Assembly (NCBI RefSeq): GCF_031877795.1 | Contig: NC_133971.1 | Span: 48,475,642-48,539,641 of the forward strand | Source of the DNA: Strix aluco | Taxonomy: Eukaryota; Chordata; Aves; Strigiformes; Strigidae | DNA: 64,000 nt | Direction: 5' to 3' | Part shown: in pieces, positions 1 to 12,356 of the stretch | Position numbering within the stretch: position 1 is the first letter of the stretch | Layout of the letters: every line of letters starts with the position of its first letter | Made by a program: the position numbers and the translations under genes | The notes under the pieces: model-generated | What the model saw: only the letters and a program-made list of their open reading frames with translations | The model's database searches: none | What the model was told of the DNA's origin: nothing

Positions 1-1154
1 TTCCTAGTACCTTTTGTTCCCATAAGGACATAGTTCACAGTAACTCGTGCTTTTATTTGTTCTGATTTCAAGTGCTTGTAAGGAAAGAATTGTTCAAGCA
101 GCTGTAAACCTTTACACCTAAATCTTAGCCCCCCTTCTGGCTGACCAATATATGTTTACTGTTCTCTGCATGTATCACTTCTGAGTGGATGAATCTCAAT
201 GGACAACTTAAAATACTGTTAGCTGAAGCACTGAATTCTAATTGCAGCATTTAAAACAATCATAGCCAATTTTAATCCTATAATTTTACCACTGTCTAGC
301 TAAATTTCTAAATTGAGAAATATCAGTTTGCAAATGGTGATTAAATTCATTTGACTGGTGCAGTCACTAACATTTGAGTTTGTGAACTCCACTAATGTTA
401 ATGATCCAGGCAAATACAAAGGTGGATATGTGCATACTGTGTTTCTTGTTTGAAGATTATTACCATGTAATACTGAAAATCTTGTACATAAATAGCTTCA
501 ACATTTTACTTTCCTGAGTTTACATGAATCCTAATGCTCATAAGTAGTATTACAAGACTACTAGAATCTCTATCTTCTTACAAAAGATATGCAAAGCCTT
601 TTATTTTCTTGCTCATTAATGGGTCCAAGTCCTTCAGGCCAAGGTTGAGACAGGGAAACCGTTAAATTACGATACCCACTCAGTCTGTGTTTTTTCCCAA
701 ACCTGTCTCCCCAAGTTCCAACTAAAGTAAGCCATGGTTCTCTTAAGATATGTACACATACCTTGTATGACCTTGATAAACTCCACCAACTTTTTCCATA
801 ATAAGACATTAGGCATCTATCAGGAATTGCTGGATACTGGCAATTTGACATCAGCTTAATGATGAAAAGTTTTCTCATCCCATGGGGATAGTCTTCTGGA
901 AAGATTTCTTTGGGATGTGAATACCTTGGATCTAGGTGACTGAAATTCTTCATTCAACAATAGTTCTCAACTCTCACATGCCTATGTACTATAAACTGAG
1001 CAAATAATATGCTGCAGGCAGCTCATTCCTGGTTCTCTCTTTGACAGCAGCTCCTTCTCACCATGAACCATGCTGGAGCATATGATGAGCAGCATTTCGT
1101 ATGCAAGCTAAGAAATGGAGATTACCTGACTGCCAGGTTTGCTGTGAGCTGAAT

Positions 1155-1222
1155 GGATGTTACTTATATGCCAGATTACTCAGAATGTGGATGTTACTTA
1201 TATGCCAGATTACTCAGAATGT
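1155..1222. repeat. Perfect 34-bp tandem duplication
   Basis: A 34-bp unit beginning GGATGTTACTTATATGCC occurs twice without mismatch (1155-1188 and 1189-1222). The perfect match points to a recent duplication or a copy-number-variable locus. No coding context is visible. Confidence 0.9.
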
Positions 1223-2821
1223 GCACTCAACAGCAGTAACATAAATGCTCTTAATCTGCCTGATTTTTCAATTCTAGACTTAAAATGCTTAATACTAATA
1301 TAACATTTCATCATGGATTTTGAAGCATGCAATAGTCCAACAACATCTTTCCACCTCTTGATTGTTTAAATTTTTAAAGAATATAAAATTCAGACATTCA
1401 GTCACTTAGAAAACCCTTAAAAGAATTCAAGACTCATCACAATAACATTGCTTATACAAATGGCATTTAAACTACAGTTTTACTGTAACAAGAATACCAT
1501 GAGTAAATGAGTGTATCCAGACTCTGAAATCACATTTAACTGTACTTCTATTATATAATTTTAGTTGTTAAAATCAAGTAGCTGTGAAACCTAAAAACAT
1601 GCTAAAATAGGATTTATAACAATAGATTGCATCTAAATGAATAGGACAAGATCTGCACATGTAGAATCCAAACATGATATCCACAGAACTGATTTTATTC
1701 TGCCTTTAGAATAAGTTATAGTTTAAACACAGATTTTTAATGGATATCATTTATACTTGTTCCAGTTGGTACCTCCTCTTCCTTTTATTTCTATGGAAAG
1801 AACTTCACAGAGATCTGATGGTGTTTAAATATTGTATTAGGAATCAATCTTCTTTCCAAAAATGTCTGTTAGAAAATACCTCTCAAGTAGCTACACAGTA
1901 TACGTGTGACATATTGTCCTACACCATTTGCTTCATAGTTAGCTTCAAATTAGAATTTCATATTGCCATGATGATACAGACCTATACATTAGACTACCCC
2001 TTACCCCTAGATGCCCACCATTCATCTGTATTTCCAACACGAGGACCTTCTGTTATCTTTTCATGGTGTTCAAATATTAAGGCAGGGAACTACACTTTCC
2101 TCCAAGTTTCTGGCTACCTTCAGCCTTTGGAGGACATCTGGCAAGCTCCTTGCTGTGGACCATTGACTCTTTCTGCCCATGCAGTCTGTTGTAGGAGAGC
2201 AGCAAACACGCAGACAACCCAGCACAGAGAGATGGGAACACTCACGCTTCAGCTACCCACTAGGCCCATTTCTCCATGTATCAGCTTCAGGGACTCTAGT
2301 AGCTATGAATAGCTTCATAATGAGAGTTTCAGTCTCCTATTTTTTGAATTTAGAGAGTATGGTCAAGTGTATTTCAGCAGCCAACAGTTCAGGGAGTTCT
2401 CATTTACAGGGACATTTTGCTGCCGAAAAGCTTCTGATGGTAAGCAAGCCAGTCTTCTCCTTGTAACTGCAAAATGTAAGGTGAATTCCTAAGGAATTGG
2501 GTGAAGTGACATAAATTACAGTTCAAGAACCTGATCTGAAATTTGGCTCATTCTAAGTATGACAGATTTTTAAGTCTTTAGAGATCTCACTGGGATCCGC
2601 AAGTTGCTGGTTAGAAATGTATTTTGATTTAAAAACACAATAAAAAATCCTAATATAAGATGTTTCTCTTCTAAATTTTTTCCTTCACTAGAAGAGGTGA
2701 GATGTTGCCTGACAAAGTTAATTATTTCCATTGCCCCCTAAGAACTGAGACATTAGTGGATGAAAGCAATGCTGTAGATTAAATAAATCTGAATTTTAAT
2801 GAGGCAATTATGTTCTATAGG

Positions 2822-2839
2822 AAAAAAAAAAAAAAAAAA
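2822..2839. repeat. Poly(A) run
   Basis: Eighteen consecutive A, followed by an A-rich stretch broken by C. I see no SINE or processed-transcript body upstream, so I treat it as a simple repeat. Confidence 0.9.
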
Positions 2840-5800
2840 CAAAAAACCAACAACAAAAAAACCCCTTAGAGCACTAGTATAACAAATTCTGACCGGTATC
2901 TGTAGTCATCGTATATAATGCCCAAGAACACCCATTTTATTGATTTTTTTATCCCAACTTTTATATATGAAAATCCTTTAGTACAAGTATAACAGCCTAC
3001 AATGCCTCTTACTTTCCTCCTCTCTGTGTGTTACACTGCATCATTGGGTTTAGCAACTCTGTAGTCCACTTTTTCCTTCTTGGGACCTTCACAGCAGATT
3101 AATCATTATCCAGGTCCAGTTTCCAGTCTATCCTACTCTTCCTTCAGTGGTGACATAATGTCCCAAGTTCAATTAGAGAGTTTTCTCCATACATCAAGCT
3201 CTCTTTTAAGGTTTCCTCCTCTAACACAAGACAACAAACTCCTTGGTGACACAATCAACACAGTCTGCCTGCAGCATTTTGCTTCATTTCCTGCTAGCTT
3301 CCAGCTTTCTGGATGCCACATCTATCTTCAGGCTGGATATGGCAGTCTGCCCTGCTGCCAGATTCAGCACATTGCTTGTCCAGTTCCCCAGGCCACTCTG
3401 GTCCTGCCGAGTAATTGAGCTTGCAATAGTAAAAAGTGAACATTATGAAAGACAAGTAATGACTGCTACTTAAACCTTTCTTTGAAATAGAGCTTTGATC
3501 AATGCCATAGGTTACCAAAAGTGGACATTAAGCTGATGAAATATACAATCAATAAACAACATAGTTGGGTTCTGGAAATTACTGTGAATGTCCCCTCTAA
3601 ACAAAGTCAGATCCCAAACACAACAGCTAAAAACCTTATACTCAGAAAACTCCAATAGGTGGCAAATGTACAACTAACCTTATAATCACAAACGTTTATA
3701 TCAAAGAAATATGAAAGACTATGAGAAAAAAACCACAAAAGTAGGAAACAATATGAAATATTGCAGTATAAATAAAGCTGTTTAAATGAGGTTTCATCAA
3801 AAGCAAGATTAGGACTGTGGCTATTTAGCATTTTCTTTAAATAGCTTAGGGTATAAAGCTTCTCACAAATGAAATATATGAGCAGCTGCAACTAAAAACA
3901 AATAAAAACCAAGAAGTCTATGAAAATTAAAAACAATGTGTTGCTACAGTCTGCAATTTGATAACTCTAGTGAGCATGTACATAAATATAAATGTGTTCT
4001 AATTAAAGCAGCAAGGCTACAATGAAATGATGAGCATGTTTTACTAGCTCATACAGAGGAAGATCATCACTCAGTCAGGAGTCCCCTCCACGTCTGCCTG
4101 AGCCTTTCGTTCCTGAGCAGTGAAATTCCAGCAGCAGCTGCATTCACCAGAATGACCAAGAAAGTGATGGAGCAGTTTTAGCTTTCTATTCCCACATGTA
4201 GAAGCCAAATTAAGGGGAAAGAAGAGTAACATTTTTACTGCTGCTCAGTTTTCCATCATTGGTTGAGCTGCCTGGAAGTTCCCCCACAGAATAATTTTCC
4301 ATCAGAGAAAGCTGCTTCTACAGAACTGAAACATTTTTCAGGAAAACATGGGTTTCATCCAAAGATGCAGTGAATAATCACCAGAATATTTACCTTTCAC
4401 AATAGCATAGTCACTTCAAAATGAAATAATATCAGAACATAATGCTGCCACCTTTATCAGAGGTAAATATTTGACCTCAAAGAAACAGAACATTTTGTTA
4501 GGGTCAAAAATTGGTTTTGGTGCATTTTATTTCATACTGGAAGTCAGAAACTTTCCATTCCTACTGAAATAATTGCTGAGTATGTTTCTTTCCAGACAGA
4601 AAAAATTACTCATCAAGTTTGCAATATGGAATAGTAATAAAAATGGGCAATACAATGCAAGTTTTCTAAACAAAGGTGTATTTGTCACAGAATAGGGATG
4701 TAAAAGGCATTTTCTAGAACTTCTCATGCAATTGTTCTTATGAACTATGACAACAAAAGTGTTGTAATAACTGAGTTAGCCCTCTGAGAACAGGAAACCA
4801 CTGGGAGGAGAGTGGGAAATTATGTTACCTGAAGTTATGCTAATGCTGGTATTAAACCCTCACCATGCCTACCTAATTGTATCAGTGCACACAAGAAAAC
4901 TAAAGAAGAAGCAGAGTTTCTTACGGGCCAATAAAAAGTTGACTGAGGTGGGAAATACATCAATATCAAGCATAAACCACCTGTTCTGCATTTCTAAGGC
5001 AGAGGAGCTCAGGAACAGTCATCTGCCCCTTCCAAAGGAGAGGATAATCTGTACCAAGGAGCAATGTGCTGGAAACTCTGGAAAAAGACTATACCTGCCT
5101 TAATTGTGTTCTACACTGATTTTTTTCTCTACTAACAAAGTGTTTATCCATCTTCTTCTCCACGATGAGTTCAAGAGAAAGCGACATAAAAGAGAACTGG
5201 AGACTAAAATGTCCTGTGAGGAACTATCAGCAGACAATGGTAAAGAAACAAATTTGAACTGGAAAGCTGCAGATACTGTATAAGAAAGTAATGATTGATT
5301 CATAAGCAAGAAAAGAGCAACATTTTTAATTGTGAGGAATTAATATAAATGAATTCTCATTTTCATTCTCCCACTGTTTTTTTGTCTCTGAATTATTAAG
5401 ATACAGATTGTAACACAGGAGAAGGGAGAAGGAAGGTAGAGAATGGCATTATATACACACTATAATAGGAAATACATAACATTCTGATATCTCTTGAATC
5501 ATTGTCATAAGAATTCATACAGTGATAAATGGGGGATTAGCTCAGAGGAAAAGAAGCTATCACAGACTCTGGGAAGCAGAAAAATAGGTGCAAGTGGAAT
5601 AGGGGGTTGGAAAGCAAATAGGCATAAAGTCAATACAGAAAATAATGTCAGAGGAGTCTTTTCCTGATGAAGGCATAGCCTTACAAAGTTACACTGAAGG
5701 GCAGAACTATTAGAAGAGCCCCGGTAAATAAACTACTTGTAGCTCATATCCTCTCGTATATAACTCACATAAAAGGCACATGGTAACAAAATAATATTGA

Positions 5801-7326
5801 TAATATGTGAAGGAGTATTAATACAAAAAATCAAATATTATTTGACGGTACTAACCTATAAGGGTAGCGTACATATGTATAATACATATAACCATAACAT
5901 TTATAAGACTTTAAATATATTTTCAATGAAATATGGTATTTGAATCTGTCCAAAGATGTACTCTCTTGTTACGTGTGTTCTTTGTAGATATTATAGTGTT
6001 GAGTCATCTATAAATTGGTTGTGATTGGGAAAATATTGCTGAAAAGTAATTCACAACTGAACTGTGAATCTTTCCTGATGTTTTCTATAGCTCACAAAAG
6101 CAGACAGGTCCAGTTTGCAGACAGTTCCTGAAGACAAAATTTGTGTGTTTCCAGCCCTGTTTTTATGAAGTTTCTTCAACCAAGAAGCAGAAGTTAACAT
6201 CTGCAAAGCTTTAGTAAAGATAAAAAGTTGACCACACAAATGGCCAGCTCTGCAATTTGCCATCAGTATAGTCTCAAGGTCTGTGTTCTTGCTCTGAAGT
6301 CTTTAGTGCTTTTCCAATTAATTAGGGTCATGGTGTCTGGTGCTGAGTCTGAAAACAGTCTCAGCCTCCAGGCTCTGATCATCTAGGTTACTCCTGACAT
6401 GAATTTGTTTAAGATCTAGGGACAGCCTTAAAGAAGTATTCAGCATAAGGTGTTTTGCAGCTCCATAATCCTTACTGCTGGGGAGACTGGGAGTTGTGGA
6501 CGCCATGCCTCTGTGTAGAAGACAGCTTCTGATGTCATTTAGGACCTTTCCCGAGGTTCAGACAGCTGCGGAGAGACAGGGTCAGAGCAGAAGACAATTC
6601 CAAGTCTGCAGCTGCATCCGTCTAAGGCTCCTTCCACAGCCAGTGGAGATCTAGACAAGCTGATCAACAGGGGCTGGGACATGCTCATCTTAAAAGTGGA
6701 CAAATAAAATAGATGCGCTAAATTGATCTTATTCTTTCTGTTAATTATGAAGCACGCAATTATGCAATGACAAGTCTGTGTGCAAACATCTACACAGAAC
6801 AATTGACTTTTAGTCAGGCTGATGCTTTGAGTTCGTTAAAAGGCCAATTTGTGTTACAAAAGCACCTCTGGTTTTGTATCTACTGTATTAGAGATCACAC
6901 AGCCAGCTATCTCAAAGAAGTTGTATACTTTTCCCCCACCTATCCTGTCTTTCCTGCCCCGGGGCAGACTCAAAGCTTTAACAGCAGCCCTATACAGGGC
7001 GCTTTGCACCATTTTGTAGGGTGGCCCTTTTGTACGGGTATTTCACCCATCAATGTTACCTATGCTCTTTAGAGCTGCTGGTCATTGTCTTTAAAACCTT
7101 TTTTATTTTCAAGAAATCATTGCTGAGCTATTATGTTTGATGGTTTTGCTGCTGATATGCACCTGTATTGTATATAGGTGTATCTCCACATCTCTTCATT
7201 CTTTCTGCAGTGCTTTTTTGTTAAATCTAATAACCACAATAGGTACATAAGCAAATGCACAGGAAAATATCCATAAAATTCTTATAATCCAGTTTCCAAG
7301 ATAAAATATTTGAAATGTACAATAAG

Positions 7327-7345
7327 AAAAAAAAAAAAAAAAAAA
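7327..7345. repeat. Poly(A) run
   Basis: Nineteen consecutive A, followed by a GGAAAATAAATAAAAT-like A-rich tail. No retroposon body is recognised next to it. Confidence 0.9.
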
Positions 7346-7756
7346 GGAAAATAAATAAAATATAAAAAACAATATAACTCTGTAAATTAAAAAATTAGAC
7401 TTAGTTAGATTTCATTATGAGCACACTAGGGTCACACTTCAGCTGCTCTTATATTACCATGTGAGCTAACTAAAATTTGACTGTTCCATCCCTTCTTATT
7501 TTTTTTATCTTTTCTGCTTCAATACTGATGCCAACTGCCTATGAAGATAAAAAGAAAAGTTGCAAAGTTGTAAGAAAAAGGAAGTTCCTTTCATGCTAGT
7601 GAATAAAAGAACCTGATTCGAGCATATCACTCTGTTTAGGCTTGTTACTGTAGATTTCATGTAGATTACATGTAGATTTCAACTATGCTTTTATATTTAG
7701 TTCTGCATTTATGTTAACATGTTTTATGTTTTAGATATATAGAGACATAAGTATGG

Positions 7757-7786
7757 CACACACACATACACACACACACACACACA
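7757..7786. repeat. CA dinucleotide microsatellite
   Basis: About 15 CA units with one T interruption at 7767. Likely length-polymorphic. Confidence 0.9.
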
Positions 7787-8445
7787 ACACCATATGTATA
7801 AGTATGTGTACAAATGTGCATATGGGTGCCTTCTCTTCAAGTACTTAATATATATGGTACAGTTTCATCTTCAGATTTACAAAGATCTTTTTCAACAGAA
7901 GTAAACATGACCAGTCAAGAAAACATGTTCCTGTTCTCATGTTTACTCCTCCTTCACTTATTTCAACATCTAAGTACGGAAGAAGAGGTAACTATGAAAT
8001 GTCAGCCATGCTCAGAAACCCCAATATACATACAGTTTTTTTGCAAGAAACTTCAGATATGATGAGTCAGTTAGTTCTCAAAGGTCATATTGTTACTGAT
8101 TTGTTATTAATTTGAGCTGATTTTAATGATTTTTGATGATTTGGACTTAAATAAGGAATGGTTTAGAGTAACTATACAACCAGTTATGCTGCTACAAAGT
8201 TCTTTTAAAGTCCTAGGGTGAGGCCATGTAGACTAGTGATAATCATTAACTGGATTTCTATACAAAGAATAAGACTTGTGATGAGGTACCATTGTTAGAC
8301 TGTTTGGTAAGGATGATTTATTGCCCTATAGACCAGATGCTGTAAAAGTTACATTGTGAAAGGGCCTCGAAGCATGTTAACATTGCAATGTGATCCAAAG
8401 TCCTCGAGTGAAGGGCATTGGAGAGTCTTTCTTTTAGGTCAGTAG

Positions 8446-9104
8446 TGATGTGCAGAAACAAACTCTACAACTTGGATAGAGTTATAAAGCAGGTATATTT
8501 ATTCCGGCCGAGGTGCAAGGGGATTTCTCCACAAAGCTTGCACACCATCTCGGCAAGTAGCCAAATATTACATCAAAACATACATATTCATTAGGAAAGT
8601 CCGGGTTATTACAATTAGTTTGGGCAATAGGCATGATTATTATAATTATTTCTTGGAACTCATTTACGTAGTCTGAGCATGCATAGTAGAAATAGGGTGA
8701 TGGTCTTCAGTGGTCAAGGGAAGAAGTACGTGGTCTTCTTCAAGGTGTCCACTCTTTCCAGGGCATGCACTGTGAAGCAAAGTTAAGGTGTTCTCTTCCT
8801 AAATCGGTGAGATCATCCTCCCTAGATTGTATCTCTGTGTCCTTTTGTTCGAGTTCCCCTTATCTTAGTTTACCTAAGTGCCAACTGAAGGCTTTGAGTC
8901 TGCTATCACTGAGTTATCTTTTTACTTCATACCCCAGGGCTACCTGTTACTTTCTTATCCTAGCCAGTCCACTAACTGTCTGCTAGGCTACACTGAATCC
9001 ACAGAACAGTCTGGGCAAGCAGGATTCTTAAGCGATATTCAGAGATCATCATATGTTGCTATAAGTAAATAATTTGCAAGGAAAGTGGTCATTTCTCTGT
9101 GTCA
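8446..9104 (-). mobile_element. Solo LTR nested in the 5' LTR
   Basis: It is flanked on both sides by GTAG (8442-8445, 9105-9108), a 4-bp target-site duplication. Read on the - strand it starts TGACACAGAGAAATGA and ends CTGCACATCA, with an AATAAA about 45 bp before its end. A second copy of the family, at 62538-63246, has matching ends and its own 4-bp duplication. The uninterrupted LTR at 18331 shows the empty site, which proves a later insertion. No internal retroviral sequence is present, so it is a solo LTR. Confidence 0.9.
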
Positions 9105-9251
9105 GTAGTCCATGGTGGTCACAAAAGCAGCCCCCCAACTCATTTCAGGACTCAAGTGCACATGACTGGAAAGAGGTGGGAATAAGAAAATGAGTTATGG
9201 GAGTTAACATGTTTTTGTATGAGAACTTGATTAATATGTATGACTGTATCC

Positions 9252-9259
9252 TTTATAAT
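9252..9259 (+). promoter_or_regulatory. TATA-like box of the 5' LTR
   Basis: TTTATAAT lies about 62 bp before the LTR's AATAAA. The matching position in the other LTR reads TATATAAT. This is the likely U3 promoter. Activity is not implied. Confidence 0.5.
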
Positions 9260-9320
9260 CAGCATGTTACATGAGTTAGGTATGTGTTGGTGAGACAACT
9301 TCCCTATGCACCCGGCCGTT

Positions 9321-9326
9321 AATAAA
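9321..9326 (+). promoter_or_regulatory. Polyadenylation signal AATAAA in the 5' LTR
   Basis: AATAAA followed by a conserved block running to the LTR end. It is also present in the inverted LTR (as TTTATT at 18394-18399). Confidence 0.7.
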
Positions 9327-9394
9327 GGAGTGTCTGCTTATCTACATCACATTGGTGTTGATAACTTCTTTTATCCCATTTTGGTGACAGTTTC

Positions 9395-9412
9395 TGGTGA
9401 CCCAGATGGGAC
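9395..9412 (+). promoter_or_regulatory. Retroviral primer-binding site (arginine tRNA-like)
   Basis: TGGTGACCCAGATGGGAC starts 5 nt after the LTR end, as expected for a tRNA primer site beginning TGG. From memory the best fit is the 3' end of an arginine tRNA with CCU anticodon, at 15 of 18 positions. The position is firm and the tRNA identity is tentative. Confidence 0.65.
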
Positions 9413-9529
9413 CTCGCTGAGAGAGACCGGAGGAGTCGGGGACCTGATTGGTTCCAGCCAGCACCAAGGAATTCTCAGGGATCTCAGTTGATCCCCGAAC
9501 CATAATGTTCTTTGTGATGTCCCCTGGAA

Positions 9530-9537
9530 TTGGTAAG
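9530..9537 (+). promoter_or_regulatory. Possible retroviral splice donor
   Basis: TTGGTAAG, with GT at 9533-9534 followed by AAGA, lies in the leader about 140 nt after the LTR and before gag. A major donor for env mRNA is expected here. This is sequence match and position only. Confidence 0.35.
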
Positions 9538-9930
9538 ACACCTCTTACTTGGTTTGGTTTGGAAAGCCTGCCTGTCAGGTGCAGCAAAAACTGTGCAGGG
9601 TTGGACAAAAGGTACCCGTTTGGACTGGGAGCCTAGGCATCTGCCCACAAGATATAAGCGAAAGCTATTGCAGGGTTGGACATATTTGGGTATTGGAAAA
9701 ACCTATATGTTATAGGTTTTTGTTGGTATTTTTATTTTGGAGGGGGAAAAAAAAAAAGAAAAAATATAAAAATTGGTGGTGTTTATGTGAGTTTGAGACG
9801 TACAAATAAGTACAAAGCAAGTGCGGAGTTCGAATCCATGGTTCTGTTATCCTGTGAGGGGTGCAGCCAGAGAAGAATGAAGCGAAAGATTTGAGTGATT
9901 GTGTATGTATGGATTATAAAATATTTCCAA

Positions 9931-11193
9931 ATGGGATCTAAACTAACACATTTGTTCAAGAGCAAGTGTGTTGGTAATTTGTCTTCTGATGAAAAGGTAC
10001 TAAAAACATCCCCATTAGGATGTCTGTTAGAGCACTGGGGAGAAATACATGACAACTTACGTAAAAGTCAAATGATAGAGTATTGTAATCATTGGTGACC
10101 TTTGTATGTTTTGGAAGATCAGGAAAAGTGGCATACCAATGGAACTTCGAGTTAATGTTGTTTTGTAGAAGGGAAGGAAAATGGAATGAAGTCCCATAGG
10201 TAGATTTGTTCTTTTATTTGAGACAATGAACTGATTGGCAGAAAGAATGTAAATTGATTAGTAGAGATAATTTAGTAATGGCTTTGAATTCTGAAAACAA
10301 GTAAATAAAGAAATGTTGCTCTGCATGTGACATTGGGAAAAAATGCATAAAATATGTAGCTCCCAAAGAGGATGAAGTAGGACCAGAATTAAATATAGCC
10401 CCTCCACAAAGAGAACAAAGACATCAGAGGCAGGGATATGGAGGTAGAAGAGATCAAACCATAGATGTGCTGGAGCCAGAAAGTAGTGGAATAGAAGATG
10501 AGGGTGAGGGACCTGCTGAAGTTGTAATTCATACTCCTATATCTAGGAGAACTAGACACAGGTGATAGACTAGGCACAGGTGATAGCACCTCCGAGACAA
10601 GGAGTTGGTAATGATAGACCAGTATATGTAAAAGTGCCTTTTTTAGTTATGGATTTGATGGTTTGGAAACAGGCTGCAGGGACATATAGGGAAGATCCTG
10701 AGAGAGTAGGCAGAATATGATCATTAGAACACAGAACCCAGACTGGAATGATTTACAAGTGATATTGGTTAACTTATTGGATGGGACAGAGAAACAAATG
10801 GTATTGAGGACTGGTAAGGCGCAGGCCGAAGTGGCAGTGATGAGTGGGATGGTTGATGGAACTTTAGAGCAACATTTCTCTTCTGGAGATCCACAGTGGG
10901 GTCCAAACCATGTGGAGCATAGAGAGAGATTAAATCAATATCAGAAACAGGTTTTGTATGGGGTAAAACATGCAATACCTAAATCTGTAAATTGGTCTAA
11001 GCTATATGAGGTAAGACAGGATAAGAATGAATCTCCCTCTGCATTACTGGAAAGATTGAAGGAAGCAGCCAGAAAATATGCTGACTTGAGAGTGGAAACT
11101 GAGGCAGCTTGGATGCAACTGGCCTTGATCTTTATGGGACAGTCTGCACCAGATATAAGGAAGAAGCTCCAGAAACTAGAGGGAGAAAACTGA
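9931..11193 (+). pseudogene. gag: ERV gag pseudogene: matrix, p12-like, capsid
   Basis: Gag builds the virus particle. The start is ATG 9931, encoding MGSKL, where Gly2 is the expected myristoylation residue. The next ~55 codons carry class I matrix features (PLGCLLEHW, EYCNHW) and then stop at TGA 10096-10098, where the family has Trp. The matrix pattern resumes (PLYVLEDQEKW) and degrades through a proline- and acid-rich segment to about 10590. Capsid starts near 10570 (VKVPF, AGTYREDPERVGRI), breaks by frameshift at ~10714, and continues open from 10717 to 11193. That block contains a p30-like major-homology segment (ESPSALLERLKEAARKY) and QSAPDIRKKLQKLEG. The nucleocapsid follows in another frame. 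Non-functional. Confidence 0.88.
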
Positions 11194-11308
11194 GTAAAAT
11201 ATTGGAGGCTGCATGGAAAGTTTATAACAGTTGAGAGAAAGAGGAGAAGCAAACCAGAAAAAATAGGTTACTGGCTGTAATAACAGGAGTACAAGTGAGA
11301 GGCTGAGG

Positions 11309-11509
11309 ATGTGGGAGAGGATGGGGCACTATTGGAGAGGAGGATGTGTAAATTCTGAGAATCAAAATTTTAATGCACGCCTAGGAATAAATCAGTGTGC
11401 TTATTGTAGAGAAGAAGGGCATTGGAAACAAGAATGTCCAAAGATGAGGGGTGGCAGCAAGAGTAATGATCCTAGATCAATGAAGGGGACCAGAGGGGAA
11501 GCCAGCTGA
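11309..11509 (+). pseudogene. gag: ERV gag nucleocapsid with one CCHC zinc knuckle
   Basis: A 66-codon open block with one C-x2-C-x4-H-x4-C knuckle (CAYCREEGHWKQEC, 11396-11437), the RNA-binding motif that packages the viral genome. A single knuckle is typical of gamma-like viruses, while alpha- and betaretroviruses usually have two. The frame differs from the protease frame that begins by 11523. I cannot tell whether this shift is original or decay. The block ends at a stop at 11507-11509. Confidence 0.85.
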
Positions 11510-11522
11510 ACCTCTGGTTGTA

Positions 11523-12356
11523 ATGGAGCTGGGAGAAAAAGAGGTTAAAATTTTAGTAGATACAGGAGAAACATTTTCAGTATTGAATACCTGTAAAGGG
11601 AAACTGGGAATGAAAACAGCAAATATACAGGGAGCAACAGGGAAAAAAGAAAGCAGGCCATTTCTACAACCCCTGGATTTAAAATTTGGAAACAAAATAA
11701 ATACACATGAATTCTTGTATGTACCAGAATGTCCGATACCCTTGTTACGAAGGGATTTGTTGTCCAAATTAAAGGCACAAATTGTTTTTGAGGAAGGGGA
11801 ACTCTTCCTAAAAATACCTGAGTCAAAGACAGGAGAAATCCTGATGATACAAGAAAGAATAAAAGAACAAGAAATTCCACAGGAAGTAGATCGAGCAGTA
11901 ATCCCTACAGTATGGGAAACAGATAAACCTGGCAAATCAAAATTAACACCACCTGTGAAAATACAATTGAAGGAGAGTGCAAGACCAGTAAGGATTAAAC
12001 AGTACCTGATTAAACCAGATGCTAGACAGGAAATTAAGAAATTGATTGACAGATTTTTGAAGAATAAAATTCTTGAGGAATGTGAATCTGAATATAATAC
12101 CCCAATTTTACCAGTTAGGAAACCTTTGGGTGAATATAGGTTAGTACAAGATGTAAGAGCAGTGAATCAGATAGTTAAGAACATTTATCCTGTAGTGGCA
12201 AATCCATACATATTGTTGACAGCATTAAAAAAGACCCATCAGTGGTTTGCAGTGCTTGATTTGAAAGATGCTTTCTTTTTCATACCTCTGGAGAAGGAAA
12301 GCAGAAAATTGCCTTTGAGTGGGAAAATCCACAAACAAGATGAAAAATACAATTGA
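11523..12356 (+). pseudogene. pol: ERV protease and N-terminal half of reverse transcriptase
   Basis: An open block of 277 codons, the longest intact part of pol. The aspartic protease comes first, with active site LVDTG (Asp at residue 13, 11559-11561) and a hydrophobic C-terminal part to about residue 105. RT starts near residue 125: YLIKPDARQEIKKLIDRFL, then YNTPILPVRKP, then the palm motif LDLKDAFF at residues 245-252. The class I order is kept. The block then leaves frame. The alternative frame from about 12312 continues the RT (FEWENP), with one TGA at 12341-12343. Confidence 0.9.

Larger units (their letters stand above)
1..8086. other. AT-rich noncoding DNA left of the first provirus
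   Basis: I see no exon, RNA gene or recognisable transposon here. The open frames are short and AT-rich, with no family motifs. The longest, about 190 codons from 1740, lacks protein-like composition. Contents I can support are a 34-bp tandem duplication near 1.2 kb, poly(A) runs near 2.8 and 7.3 kb, and a CA microsatellite near 7.8 kb. The right edge is set by the ATAT flank (8087-8090) of the 5' LTR. Confidence 0.6.
8091..9389 (+). mobile_element. 5' LTR of the class I ERV (interrupted by a nested LTR)
   Basis: It begins TGTTACTGAT and ends TTTTGGTGACA, with canonical TG...CA ends. The boundaries are confirmed by the inverted copy at 18331-18991, which has a polypurine tract just before the same TGTTACTGAT. 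Removing the nested element and one GTAG copy leaves about 636 bp, against 661 bp for the other LTR. By eye the two are roughly 85-88% identical, with many C/T and G/A differences and a ~30-bp length difference in U3. It carries a TATA-like box and AATAAA. The 4 bp before it are ATAT. Confidence 0.92.

Noticed and set aside
1740..2312. Open frame of 190 codons, + strand
   Set aside because: Composition looks random, with no domain, no repeated motif and no splice or promoter context. The length alone can occur by chance in 64 kb.
2822..2860. A-rich tail as evidence of a SINE or processed pseudogene
   Set aside because: No body, promoter boxes or target duplication could be found upstream.
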